From Kineococcus aurantiacus (lineage in GTDB: Bacteria > Actinomycetota > Actinomycetes > Actinomycetales > Kineococcaceae): DNA of 64,000 nt. The position numbers and the translations under genes are program-made. Positions 24,004 to 32,623 of the stretch are shown one piece after another. The DNA lies in the NCBI RefSeq assembly GCF_013409345.1, contig NZ_JACCBB010000001.1, positions 248,001-312,000 on the forward strand. The letters run 5' to 3'. The notes under the pieces were generated by a model, which was given only the letters and a program-made list of their open reading frames with translations, was not told the origin of the DNA and ran no database searches. Each line of letters begins with the position of its first letter. The first letter of the stretch is position 1.

Positions 24004-24918
24004 ATGACCACTCCGGCCCCCCGCCGCCGCCGCACGCTTCGAACCCTCGTCGCCTCGGCCGGCGCTGCCCTGTCCGTGCTGACCCTGGCGACCGCCGCCC
24101 CGGCCGACGCCGCCGGCACCGGCGTCACCCGCGGTGCGCGCACCCTGTCCGCCGCCGCCGACACCGTCGGCGCGACCACCGGCACGACCACGACCACCAC
24201 CCCCGTCAACCTGGCCACCACCCCGTCCGGGGTCCGGATCCCCGGCAGCTACGGCAAGTGGAAGCGCGTCTTCGCCGACGACTTCACCAGCACGCTGAAC
24301 AGCGACAACTGGAGCCGCTACCAGGGCACGCCGCGCGGCAAGGAGAACGCCGAGTGGCGCCGCGAGAACACCTTCGTCAAGGACGGCAAGCTGGTCCTGC
24401 GCACCCAGTACGAGAACGGCACGTGGTACTCCGGCGGGACGTCCAACGCCCGCTCCGGCTCGATGACGTACGGCAAGTGGCTGGTCCGCTTCCGCGCCGA
24501 CGCCGCTGACGGCATCGGGTACGTCTTCCTGCTGTACCCCCAGGGCGGCGGCTGGCCGCCGGAGGTCGACTTCGCCGAGGACTCCGGCGGCGACCGCCAG
24601 GAGTTCATGGCGACCACGCACTGGAGCCCGCAGAACAAGCAGGCCCACGCGTGGCTCAAGAGCGACTCCACCCAGTGGCACACCGTGGGCGTGACCATCG
24701 AGCCCGGTCTGATCCAGTACACGATCGACGGGCGCGTGTGGGCCACGTACACCGGTGAGGGCGTCCCGAACCAGCCGATGTGGCTGGGTCTGCAGGCCCA
24801 CCACAGCGACTGCAACCCCAAGTACCCCGGCAGCTGCTCGAACATCGCCAGCGGTGCCACCCCGGTGCAGTCCGACATCGAGGTCGACTGGGTCGCCCGG
24901 TACACGCTGGCGCAGTGA
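24004..24918 (+). CDS. Secreted glycoside hydrolase family 16 protein (third copy)
   Basis: The 304-residue product has a signal peptide (RRRR n-region, cleavage near ADA-A at about 37), a Thr-rich spacer (about 55-75) and a GH16 domain with EVDFAE (Glu187, Asp189, Glu192). It shares the YGKWLVRFRAD and GYVFLLYPQGGGWPPEVD blocks with the first copy. Both secreted copies also have two Cys near the C-terminus that could form a disulfide (here CNPKYPGSC). The three genes are clear paralogues from local duplication. It converges on the EPS operon and ends before a strong terminator. Confidence 0.88.
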   Translation: MTTPAPRRRRTLRTLVASAGAALSVLTLATAAPADAAGTGVTRGARTLSAAADTVGATTGTTTTTTPVNLATTPSGVRIPGSYGKWKRVFADDFTSTLNSDNWSRYQGTPRGKENAEWRRENTFVKDGKLVLRTQYENGTWYSGGTSNARSGSMTYGKWLVRFRADAADGIGYVFLLYPQGGGWPPEVDFAEDSGGDRQEFMATTHWSPQNKQAHAWLKSDSTQWHTVGVTIEPGLIQYTIDGRVWATYTGEGVPNQPMWLGLQAHHSDCNPKYPGSCSNIASGATPVQSDIEVDWVARYTLAQ

Positions 24919-24941
24919 CCCCGGGGGGGGTCGGACGGCGG

Positions 24942-24981
24942 GGGGAACCGGTCAGGTCGAGGACGACCTGACCGGTTCCCC
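24942..24981. terminator. Terminator hairpin between GH16 and the EPS operon
   Basis: An 18-bp perfect stem (GGGGAACCGGTCAGGTCG and its complement) with a 4-nt AGGA loop. It lies 14 nt from the end of the eight-gene minus-strand operon and 23 nt from the GH16 stop. Confidence 0.85.
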
Positions 24982-24995
24982 GGTCCGCGGGCTCC

Positions 24996-25682
24996 TCAGT
25001 CCGACGGCGTGAAGCTGCGGCGCAACCGCGCCGGGGAACCGGCGTACACGCCCGGTTCGAGGCAGTCCTTGACCACCGTGGAGTTCGCGCCGATGACCAC
25101 CCCGTCGCCGATGGTGACGCCGGGGCAGATGACGGACCGGGCGCCGATGAAGCACTTCGACCCGATGGTCACCCCCCGCAGTTCCGCCTGCCGGCTCACG
25201 TGGCCCGCCGCGTCGACGGGGTGCACCGACGTCAGGACGAGCACCTGCGGGCCGATGTGCGTGGAGTGCCCCACCGAGATGGGCGCCAGCGCCTCGAAGT
25301 AGGTGCCGCGCGCGATGGCCGCGCCCGGTCCGACGCTCAGGTGGGACCCCACGATCTCCACCCCGGGCCGGATCAGCGGCGACCGGACGTCGTGCGCCGA
25401 CACCTTCAGCATGAGGTAGCGCAGCGCCCGCGGGGTCATGGTGGACCCGGCCAGGGTGTTCACCCACAACCCGCGGAAGGCTTCGCGGTAGTCCTGCCGG
25501 ATCGACCACACCGCCCCCCGCACCCGCGTGGCGAAGTCCTCGTCCAGCGGGTCGGTGCCCTTGAGCGCGGGCGGGGGTTTGCGGGCCCGCTGACCCGCCG
25601 GCGGCGGGACGTGCGCCCGCGGCGGGGGTTCGACGGCCTGGTCCCCGGTGGGGAGCGTCTGCGCCGGAACGGTGTCCGTCAC
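24996..25682 (-). CDS. Hexapeptide-repeat (LbH) O-acetyltransferase
   Basis: The 228-residue protein ends in a left-handed beta-helix acyltransferase domain of the maltose/WcaF acetyltransferase type: GHSTHIGPQVLVLTSVHPVD, GVTIGSKCFIGARSVICPGVTIGDGVVIGA, AGSPAR. The catalytic His in TSVHPVD is present. About 100 residues of Pro-rich sequence and a helical segment precede it. It would transfer acetyl from acetyl-CoA to a sugar hydroxyl. The GTG start overlaps the flippase stop (GTGA) and has AGGAGG 6 nt upstream. It is the last gene of the EPS operon, so an O-acetyl decoration of the glycan is the likely role. Confidence 0.85.
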   Translation of the reverse strand: MTDTVPAQTLPTGDQAVEPPPRAHVPPPAGQRARKPPPALKGTDPLDEDFATRVRGAVWSIRQDYREAFRGLWVNTLAGSTMTPRALRYLMLKVSAHDVRSPLIRPGVEIVGSHLSVGPGAAIARGTYFEALAPISVGHSTHIGPQVLVLTSVHPVDAAGHVSRQAELRGVTIGSKCFIGARSVICPGVTIGDGVVIGANSTVVKDCLEPGVYAGSPARLRRSFTPSD

Positions 25683-27034
25683 CGGTTTCCTCCTGTGGTC
25701 TCGAACGGTTCCCCGGTGACCTCGGCGGCCTCCCGGGAGCGGGGTGCGGGCACCCCGGCCGATGCGCGCGGCCGCAGCACCCGCAGCAGACCCGCGGTGC
25801 ACGGCACCGCGAGGACGACCTGGGTCGCCAGGACGACGAGGGCCAGGTCGGTCAGCGAGGCCGCCCACCCCGTCAGCAGGGCCACGACCGGCGGCACGAG
25901 CTGGAACGCCTGGACGCCCACCACGGCCCACGTCCGGTCGGTGGCCCGCCACACGGCGACCTGCAGCACCTGCACCAGGCGGAACGCGAAGGCCACCGCC
26001 AGCAGCCGCAGCGCCGTGCCGCCCTCGGCGGCGTAGCGGTCGCCGAACAGGGCCAGCACCCACGGGGCCACGACCACGAGCACCACCAGGGCGGGGGCGG
26101 CCAGCGCTCCCAGGCGGGTCAGGGACCGCACCGAACGGCGCAGGGCCCCCGGCTCGCGCGCCACCGCGACGATGAGCTGCCCGCCGAAGCGGGCCCCGAC
26201 GTTGTCCATCGTCTGGTAGATGACCCACAGCACGGCGAACACCGCCGAGACGGCCGCGCCGTCGCGCTGCAGGACCAGCAGCGGCAGGCCGCTGAAGAAC
26301 AGCGTCGCCCACACCGAGGCGACCCAGCTGCTGCCCGCGTACCGGGCCACCTGGCGACGGCCCGGCAGGTCCGGTTCGACGCCGGCGAACTCCGGCAGGG
26401 CCCCGCGCCGCAGCAGGAACCCGACCACCAGCAGGCTCAGGGCGCACGGCACCCACCAGCTGGCCGTGGCGGCGAAGACGCCCATCGGTGCGAGCACCAG
26501 CAGCATCCCCAGCCGCACGGCGGAGAAGACCGCGCTGGCCGGGGGCGCCCACCGGGCCCGGCCCAGCGCGCCCAGCGCCTGGCTCTGCAGCGCGAACAGG
26601 CTCCACAGGACCGCCGTCCCGGTCAGCACGAGCCACCCCGCGGGCATGCCCTCGGTGACGGTGCGACCGGAGGGCGTCAGCAGGTAGACGGCCGAGACCA
26701 CGAGGACCGACAGGACCATGGCGCCGTAGGCGGCGGCCAGCACCCGGCCCGCGAGGCGGCCGGCGGCCGGCACGAAGCGGGCCACCGCCAGCCCCAGCCC
26801 CAGCTGCGCGGCGCCGGAGACGAGCATCATCCCGTTGACGAACCCGGTGAGCCGGCCGACCTCCTCGACGGGCATGCTGCGGGCCGCGACCGTCCAGGTC
26901 GCGAACCCCGCCACGGAGACGATGAGCATGGACAGCGCCATGGAGGAACCGCTGGCGACCACCCCGCGACGCCCGCCCCCGCTCTCGGCGCGGTGCTGGG
27001 CACGACGCCCCCCGCGGAACACGGCGTACCTCAC
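25679..27034 (-). CDS. Polysaccharide flippase (MOP superfamily, Wzx-like)
   Basis: The 451-residue integral membrane protein has about 12 hydrophobic segments with the MOP-flippase pattern: an early AARSMPVEEVG motif, a central RRQVARYAGSSW segment and paired helices throughout. Members move lipid-linked glycans across the cytoplasmic membrane. It begins at a GTG overlapping the stop of the preceding membrane-protein gene (GTGA) and overlaps the acetyltransferase start at its own end. In this operon it is the only obvious exporter. Sequence divergence prevents a firm assignment to Wzx rather than another MOP subfamily. Confidence 0.8.
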   Translation of the reverse strand: MRYAVFRGGRRAQHRAESGGGRRGVVASGSSMALSMLIVSVAGFATWTVAARSMPVEEVGRLTGFVNGMMLVSGAAQLGLGLAVARFVPAAGRLAGRVLAAAYGAMVLSVLVVSAVYLLTPSGRTVTEGMPAGWLVLTGTAVLWSLFALQSQALGALGRARWAPPASAVFSAVRLGMLLVLAPMGVFAATASWWVPCALSLLVVGFLLRRGALPEFAGVEPDLPGRRQVARYAGSSWVASVWATLFFSGLPLLVLQRDGAAVSAVFAVLWVIYQTMDNVGARFGGQLIVAVAREPGALRRSVRSLTRLGALAAPALVVLVVVAPWVLALFGDRYAAEGGTALRLLAVAFAFRLVQVLQVAVWRATDRTWAVVGVQAFQLVPPVVALLTGWAASLTDLALVVLATQVVLAVPCTAGLLRVLRPRASAGVPAPRSREAAEVTGEPFETTGGNR

Positions 27035-29346
27035 GAACCCGTGGCGACGAGGACCTGACCGCCCGCGCCGTCGTCGTAGACCGAGCGGTAGTCCCCCGTC
27101 GCGACGAGGCCCGCGGTCAGCGTGCTCAGCCAGTCGGCGGGCAGGCCCAGCGTCACCGTGCCGAAGGCGGCCTGCGACCGGGTCGCGAGGACGACGTCGG
27201 GCGACAGTTCCTCGATGCACGCGACGTCGATGGTCCGCAACGGGCAGGGACCCTGCAGGGACCGTTGCCGCACGACGCCGATCCGCTGGGAACGGGCCGG
27301 GGAGCTGGCCGCCACGGTGGCCAGGAAGTCGCCCGGCGACGTCTGGGCGTACGCGGCCCGGGTCGCGGCCAGGTCGGAGTCGGTGAAGCCGTAGTACGAG
27401 TCGTTCTGCCCCTTGATGACGACCGTGCTCAGCAGGAGGCAGCCCAGCCCGGCCGCGGTCAGCGCGACCGCCGGCACCCGCAGGCGAGAACGCCCGCGGG
27501 CCGCGGTGTGCGCACCGCGCCGGGAGGGCACCGCCTCGCCGAACGCGGCGCAGCGGGGCAGCGCGGCGGCCGCCCCGATCGCCAGACCGGGCAGGGCGAA
27601 GAACAGCGAGCGCATGAGCATCTCGCCGCCGTAGGGCTGGAGCGCGGCCATGCCGAACGGCAGCAGCGCCCACACCGTCAGCGTCAGCCAGGCACCGCCC
27701 GTGCGACGCCACCGGAGGATGCCGATGACGGCGACGAGGCCGAGCGCGGCCACCGACACCAGGCGCGTGAAGATGATCAGCTGCCGGGCCTGCGACCCGG
27801 AGAACCGGTCCCCCACGTTCTCGGTCAGCGACGCCGAGACGTCGCCGACGGCACCGAACATCGAGGCCCAGTAGTTCATCCAGAACGAGCGCGCGCCGGT
27901 GGCCCACCACAGCAGGACGACGGCGAGGACGAACACGGGCGCCCACCGCGGCACCCGGCGGGTGAGCGCCAGCGGCACCAGGAGCAGGGCCAGGAACAGC
28001 GGGGTCAGCTGGTGGGAGGGGGCCAGCGCGAACGCGCCCAGGACGACGGCGACGGTCGCGGCCCAGGACCGGGCCCCGGGTTCGGCGGTCCAGGCCGCCG
28101 CGCGCAGCGGGCTGATCCGGTCCGGTCCGGTGGGCCGCCGGCGGCGGACCGACAGGGGTTCACCGGTGGCCGCGGCGCAGGTGCACACGACACCCAGCAC
28201 GGCCATCGCCACCGCCCACGTCGCCCCCTGCGGGGAGAAGTACTCCTGCCCGACCCAGTTGCCGGCCACGAACACCCACGTCGCGATCCACGCCCGGGGG
28301 CCGGGCCCGAAGAAGGCCCGCGTCACGGCCACCGCACCGGCGGAGCCGACGGCGCCGAACCACAGCGGCGTCCAGCGCAGGATCTCGGTCGGGTCCCCCA
28401 CGGCGGCGATCGTGCGCAGCACCCCGGCCGCGGCGAAGAACCCCGGCCAGGAGTACCGGCTGTCGTAGTTCGTCAGCCCGTGCCCGTCCGTGGCGATCTG
28501 GCTGGCGAAACCCCAGTGCAGCCAGCCCACCGGGTTGCGCCCGTCGGCCAGCGCGTAGGACTGCACGCCGAAGACCCCCACGACCAGCGCGAGGGTCACC
28601 GCTCCCAGCACGAGGGGCCGGCGCGCGCCGACGAGTTCGCCGACGGCGGCCGCCACGAGGAGCACGTAGGCCAGCCAGACCAGGGGGGACAGCGTGCTCA
28701 GCAACCCGGTGGGTCCCATCCGCGCCGGGTCCTGACCGGGGACGAGCACGAGCCACAGCACCACCGCGACGACGAGCGCGGCCACGGGGAGCACCCGGCG
28801 GACGTCGCGGAGCTCGGCAGCGCCCCGCCGGCCGGCGGTGCGCGCGGCGGGGCGCCGGCGCGCGACCTCCAGCCCCAGGGGGGCGGAGGTGTCGGCGCGC
28901 AGGCTCCACGCCACCCCGGCGCGCACCAGCAGGGACAGCGCGGCGAGCGCGCCGGTGATCCCGGCGCCCACCCGCGGGTCCCACGCACCGGCGCTGAGCA
29001 TGGTCTGCGCCAGCAGCAGGAGCACCGCCAGCGACCCGCCCGCGGCGACGACCGCGAACAGCAGGTCCACCCGGCGTCGCCACCAGACCGCCAGGGCGGC
29101 ACCGGGTCCCAGCAGCCACCAGACCACGGTGAGCGGCCCGCTGCCCGCCGCACCGGGACGGCCCACGACCAGGGCCGTGAGGACGGCGCCGGTCAAGCCG
29201 AGCAGACCGGCCACGACGACGAGCGCGGGGCTGGTCCGTCCGGGGCGGTCGGCGGGCACGCCGGCGCGCCCGCCCTGGCGGGGCAGGCGGTCACCGCCCT
29301 CGCGGGGAGTCGCGTCGAGCTGGGACTCGGGGGGGGAACTCGTCAC
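27031..29346 (-). CDS. Large polytopic membrane protein of the EPS operon
   Basis: The 771-residue product has at least 12 predicted transmembrane helices. A cytoplasmic Arg-rich loop near residues 145-180 and a C-terminal soluble tail of about 130 residues (after LLLSTVVIKGQ) are also visible. The segment YDSRYSWPGFFAAAG and a DGRNPVGWLHW stretch lie between helices, as in GT-C glycosyltransferases or O-antigen-polymerase-like proteins, but I see no decisive motif. By position it could polymerise repeat units or add a terminal sugar from a lipid donor. The GTG start overlaps the dioxygenase-like gene's stop (GTGA). Confidence 0.65.
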   Translation of the reverse strand: MTSSPPESQLDATPREGGDRLPRQGGRAGVPADRPGRTSPALVVVAGLLGLTGAVLTALVVGRPGAAGSGPLTVVWWLLGPGAALAVWWRRRVDLLFAVVAAGGSLAVLLLLAQTMLSAGAWDPRVGAGITGALAALSLLVRAGVAWSLRADTSAPLGLEVARRRPAARTAGRRGAAELRDVRRVLPVAALVVAVVLWLVLVPGQDPARMGPTGLLSTLSPLVWLAYVLLVAAAVGELVGARRPLVLGAVTLALVVGVFGVQSYALADGRNPVGWLHWGFASQIATDGHGLTNYDSRYSWPGFFAAAGVLRTIAAVGDPTEILRWTPLWFGAVGSAGAVAVTRAFFGPGPRAWIATWVFVAGNWVGQEYFSPQGATWAVAMAVLGVVCTCAAATGEPLSVRRRRPTGPDRISPLRAAAWTAEPGARSWAATVAVVLGAFALAPSHQLTPLFLALLLVPLALTRRVPRWAPVFVLAVVLLWWATGARSFWMNYWASMFGAVGDVSASLTENVGDRFSGSQARQLIIFTRLVSVAALGLVAVIGILRWRRTGGAWLTLTVWALLPFGMAALQPYGGEMLMRSLFFALPGLAIGAAAALPRCAAFGEAVPSRRGAHTAARGRSRLRVPAVALTAAGLGCLLLSTVVIKGQNDSYYGFTDSDLAATRAAYAQTSPGDFLATVAASSPARSQRIGVVRQRSLQGPCPLRTIDVACIEELSPDVVLATRSQAAFGTVTLGLPADWLSTLTAGLVATGDYRSVYDDGAGGQVLVATGS

Positions 29347-30317
29347 CGGCTGCCTTTCACGAGTCGGACGTGGCGGAACACCTCGGACGCGCCCGGGTCG
29401 GTGCCCGGGGCCGCGTGCAGCGAGCGGGGCCGGCAGCAGGCCGCCGACGCCCACAGGACCTGCGTCAGCAGGCGTTCGGTGTCGACGGCGTGCCCGCCGC
29501 GGTGGATGCCGCGGGTGTCGGCGAACACGACCGTGCCGGCGGGGGCGCTGGCGGTGCGGATCTCCAGCCCGGGGTTCTGCTCGACCAGCCGCTCGACCCC
29601 GGAGTCGTCGAGACGGTACCCCACCCCGTCCCAGTCGTTGCGGACCTGCAGGGTGCGCCCGGTGCGGGTGGCCGAACCGGCGAGGTAGCGCAGCGGCCCG
29701 GCGCCCGGGGTGACGTCGCGGACGTAGACGAACATCTTGACGATGTCGTGGTCCTCGGGCAGGTCGCGGTGCCAGCGCTGGGACTGCACGGCCGCCCCGC
29801 CCGTGGGCAGGTTCAGCCACGCGTTGAGGTCGTGCACCTTCAGCGACATCTGCGCGTACTCCTCGGCGATCCCCCGCAGGCGGGGGTCGACGGCCAGCTG
29901 GAGCAGGGGGTCGTCGGCGGCCACGACGGGCTCGGAGCCCATGAGCTCGACGAGGAAGCTCTTGCCGAACGCCCGCTCACCGTCGGCGGAGGCCGCCCGC
30001 AGGTCCTCGACGTGCCGGCGCAGCTGCTCGAAGCGGCCGGGCTCGCCCAGCAGGTCGTCGAGCTGGGCCGTGGCCACGCCGTCGCGGCGCAGGTCGCCCA
30101 GCAGGTCGCGGCCGGCCTCGGTCAGGACCGGGGGACGGCGGCGGTGGGACAGCACCGCGGGGGTGTTGAAGCCGTAGCGGGAGACGAGGCGGTTCTCGCA
30201 GCGCACCCGGCGCACCGTCTCGCGCGCGCGGCGGCGGGCCTCGTCCAGGACGCCGGCGGCGGCCGGGGCGGGCGAGGGCGCGGGGGCGGGCGCGGGACCG
30301 GAAGTGGTGGTGCTCAT
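29343..30317 (-). CDS. Phytanoyl-CoA dioxygenase (PhyH)-family protein
   Basis: The 324-residue product matches the PhyH branch of Fe(II)/2-oxoglutarate oxygenases. The HxD motif WHRDLPEDHD (His183, Asp185) and a distal His in DTRGIHRGGH (His272) form a complete metal triad, and an Arg follows about 10 residues later (TERLL) as expected for 2-oxoglutarate binding. The N-terminus is an Ala/Pro-rich tail of about 22 residues. The family hydroxylates diverse small molecules, including some antibiotics and sugars. Embedded in an EPS operon by ATGA and GTGA overlaps, it may hydroxylate a sugar or lipid carrier; the substrate is not known. Confidence 0.82.
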   Translation of the reverse strand: MSTTTSGPAPAPAPSPAPAAAGVLDEARRRARETVRRVRCENRLVSRYGFNTPAVLSHRRRPPVLTEAGRDLLGDLRRDGVATAQLDDLLGEPGRFEQLRRHVEDLRAASADGERAFGKSFLVELMGSEPVVAADDPLLQLAVDPRLRGIAEEYAQMSLKVHDLNAWLNLPTGGAAVQSQRWHRDLPEDHDIVKMFVYVRDVTPGAGPLRYLAGSATRTGRTLQVRNDWDGVGYRLDDSGVERLVEQNPGLEIRTASAPAGTVVFADTRGIHRGGHAVDTERLLTQVLWASAACCRPRSLHAAPGTDPGASEVFRHVRLVKGSR

Positions 30318-32623
30318 CGGGACTCGACCTCCTGGGACGTGCGGTGCGGGTGGCGGGAAGCGGTGTCCGGCTGCGGACCGGGCTGGGCCGGGACGGGGCG
30401 CACCGGACGGTCCCGGGCGGTTGCGCGCCCGGCGGGGACGGCCGCGTCGGTGAGCGCGGCCTCGACGGCGTCGGCGGTCGCGCTCAGGGGGAAGCGGCGG
30501 GCGACGTGCTCGCGCGCGCGGCGGCCCAGGTCGCGGTCCTCGTGCGTGGCGTCGAGGGCGTGGTCGAGGGCCCGGGCCAGGTCGGCGGGGTCGCCGGGGG
30601 TGACCAGCCAGCGCGCGAACTCCCCGGTGAGGATCTCCGGGATGCCGCCCGTGCGGCTGGCCACGACGGGCAGGCCGGCGGCCATGCCCTCGACCACGAC
30701 CCGCCCGAACGGTTCGGGGGTCAGCGCCGGCAGGGCCACGACGTCGGCGGCGGCCAGGACGGCCAGCAGGTCCTCGCCGCTGCGGGCCGGCAGGTGCCGC
30801 ACGCCGGGGGTGTCCCCGACCCGGCCGTCGCGCTCGGCGGGCGGCTGGTCCCCCACGAGCAGGAGCAGGACGTCGCCGCCGCGCGCGGCGCGCCGGGTCC
30901 GCAGCAGCGGCAGCGCGGCGCGCAGGACGTGCAGCCCCTTGTCGGCGGTGAGCCGCCCGTAGTGCAGGACGACCTCGGTGTCGGCGCCGATGCCCAGGGA
31001 CAGCCGGGCCGCGGCCCGCTGGGCGGCCGTCGCCGGCGGGTACCGCCGGACGTCGACGCCGTTGTGGACCACGTCGATCCGCCGGGGGTCCAGCCCGGCG
31101 CGGACCCAGTCGCCGAGCACGGCGCCGGAGACCGCGAGGTAGCGCGTGGCCCGGCCCCGCAGGGCCCGCACGGCCGGGCCGGCGAACGGCCCGTGCCGCA
31201 GCTGGCAGACGACCGGCGCCCCGCTGGCCCAGCCGGCCAGGGCGCCGAACAGCAGCTGCTCGGCGCGGTTGAGCCAGATGACGTCGGGCCGGGCCCGGCG
31301 GGCGGCCAGGACGGGGCCGACCAGGCGCACGGCCCGCCAGGGGGCGCGGACGGGGACGGTCAGCGCGGGCGTGCGCACGACGCGGGCGGCGGCGCGGCCC
31401 CAGCGGGGGGCCTGCGGGCCACCGGCCGCGGCGAAGACCACGAGCTCGTGCCCGCGCGCGGCGAGCTCCTCGCCGACCTCCAGGGTGCTGACCTCGACCC
31501 CGCCCAGGGGGGCCATCGCGTCGGTGGGGACCAGGACGCGCAGCCCGGTGCGGACCGGCGGGGGCGTGGCGGCGGAGCGGGCCTGCCACCGGGCGCGCGC
31601 GTACAGCAGGGGCGCCTCGGCCACGCCGAGCAGCTCGGCCAGGGCGAGGTCGCGCGGGAAGGAGTCGCTGCGCCGGGCGTTCTTGGCCGATCCGGGGTCC
31701 AGCAGGTGCCGCACGCCGGAGGGCAGGGCGCGCAGCAGCTCGGGCGCGGCGGCGGGACGGGTCACCACGTGGTGCAGCACCATGGCCGCCAGGCCCGAGC
31801 CGTAGCTGCGGACCTGCGCGCGCAGGGCGCCCATCTCGTCGCGGTGGCGGTGCGTGACCTGCGCGGCGGGTTCGTAGACGACGGCGAGGCCGACCTCCAG
31901 GACGCGCAGGAACGCGAAGAGGTCCTCCCCCCCGCCGACGGCGGTGCCGGCCCCCAGCGAGGGGGGGAACCCGCCGATGCGGCGCAGCGCGTCCACGGTG
32001 AAGGCCATGTTGTTGCCGGAGCCGAAGACGCCGCTGTAGGGGAAGAAGGACGGCCGGACACCCGGTTCGCCCAGCTCCGGCGGCGGGGTGGAACCGTCGG
32101 GGGTCCAGCAGCAGCGGTGGTCCCCGCGGGTGAAGGAGCCGAACTCCTCGAACAGCTCCTCGGCCCGGGAGGCGGGGTCGAGGGCGACGGTCAGCCCGGT
32201 CACGCACCCCACCGCGGGGTGCGCGGCAGGACCGCACAGGGGGGCGGTGAGGGCCGCGAGCCAGCCGGGCGCCACGGCGCAGTCGTCGTCGGTGAAGGCG
32301 ATGACGTCGACGTCGAGGTCGTCCACGGCCCGGTTGCGCGCCCGCGCCAGCCCGCGGCGGGGTTCGGCCAGCACGCGGACCCCGGGCAGGTCGCCCAGCT
32401 GCGCGCGCACCGCTCCCGAGGCGGGGTCGTTGTCGACGACGACGACCTGGTGCTCGGCGCGGTGCGGCAGTTCCTGCGCCAGCAGGTCGACGACCAGGTC
32501 GCGCAGACCGGGGCGGGCACCGAGGGTGCACACGACCGTGGCGATCCTGGGCAGCCCGCTGCGCGCGGGGGTGCCCGGGCCGCCCGGCCGCGGGACGGCG
32601 CGCACGGCGCCGGGCACCCTCAC
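30314..32623 (-). CDS. Bifunctional glycosyltransferase, GT2-GT4 fusion
   Basis: This 769-residue protein fuses two glycosyltransferases. Residues ~25-345 form a GT2 (GT-A) domain with the metal-binding DDD at 112-114 (AFTDDDCAVAP), the FGSGNNMAF acceptor-site motif and a GGEDL catalytic acidic pair. Residues ~358-725 form a GT4 (GT-B) domain with PLGGVEVST near its start and the EPFGRVVVEGMAAGLPVV Ex7E motif. The tail is low-complexity. The GTG start overlaps the pyruvyl transferase stop (GTGA). The GT2 half is closely similar to the second GT2 domain of the gene at 33762. It probably adds two consecutive sugars. Confidence 0.85.
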   Translation of the reverse strand: MRVPGAVRAVPRPGGPGTPARSGLPRIATVVCTLGARPGLRDLVVDLLAQELPHRAEHQVVVVDNDPASGAVRAQLGDLPGVRVLAEPRRGLARARNRAVDDLDVDVIAFTDDDCAVAPGWLAALTAPLCGPAAHPAVGCVTGLTVALDPASRAEELFEEFGSFTRGDHRCCWTPDGSTPPPELGEPGVRPSFFPYSGVFGSGNNMAFTVDALRRIGGFPPSLGAGTAVGGGEDLFAFLRVLEVGLAVVYEPAAQVTHRHRDEMGALRAQVRSYGSGLAAMVLHHVVTRPAAAPELLRALPSGVRHLLDPGSAKNARRSDSFPRDLALAELLGVAEAPLLYARARWQARSAATPPPVRTGLRVLVPTDAMAPLGGVEVSTLEVGEELAARGHELVVFAAAGGPQAPRWGRAAARVVRTPALTVPVRAPWRAVRLVGPVLAARRARPDVIWLNRAEQLLFGALAGWASGAPVVCQLRHGPFAGPAVRALRGRATRYLAVSGAVLGDWVRAGLDPRRIDVVHNGVDVRRYPPATAAQRAAARLSLGIGADTEVVLHYGRLTADKGLHVLRAALPLLRTRRAARGGDVLLLLVGDQPPAERDGRVGDTPGVRHLPARSGEDLLAVLAAADVVALPALTPEPFGRVVVEGMAAGLPVVASRTGGIPEILTGEFARWLVTPGDPADLARALDHALDATHEDRDLGRRAREHVARRFPLSATADAVEAALTDAAVPAGRATARDRPVRPVPAQPGPQPDTASRHPHRTSQEVESR

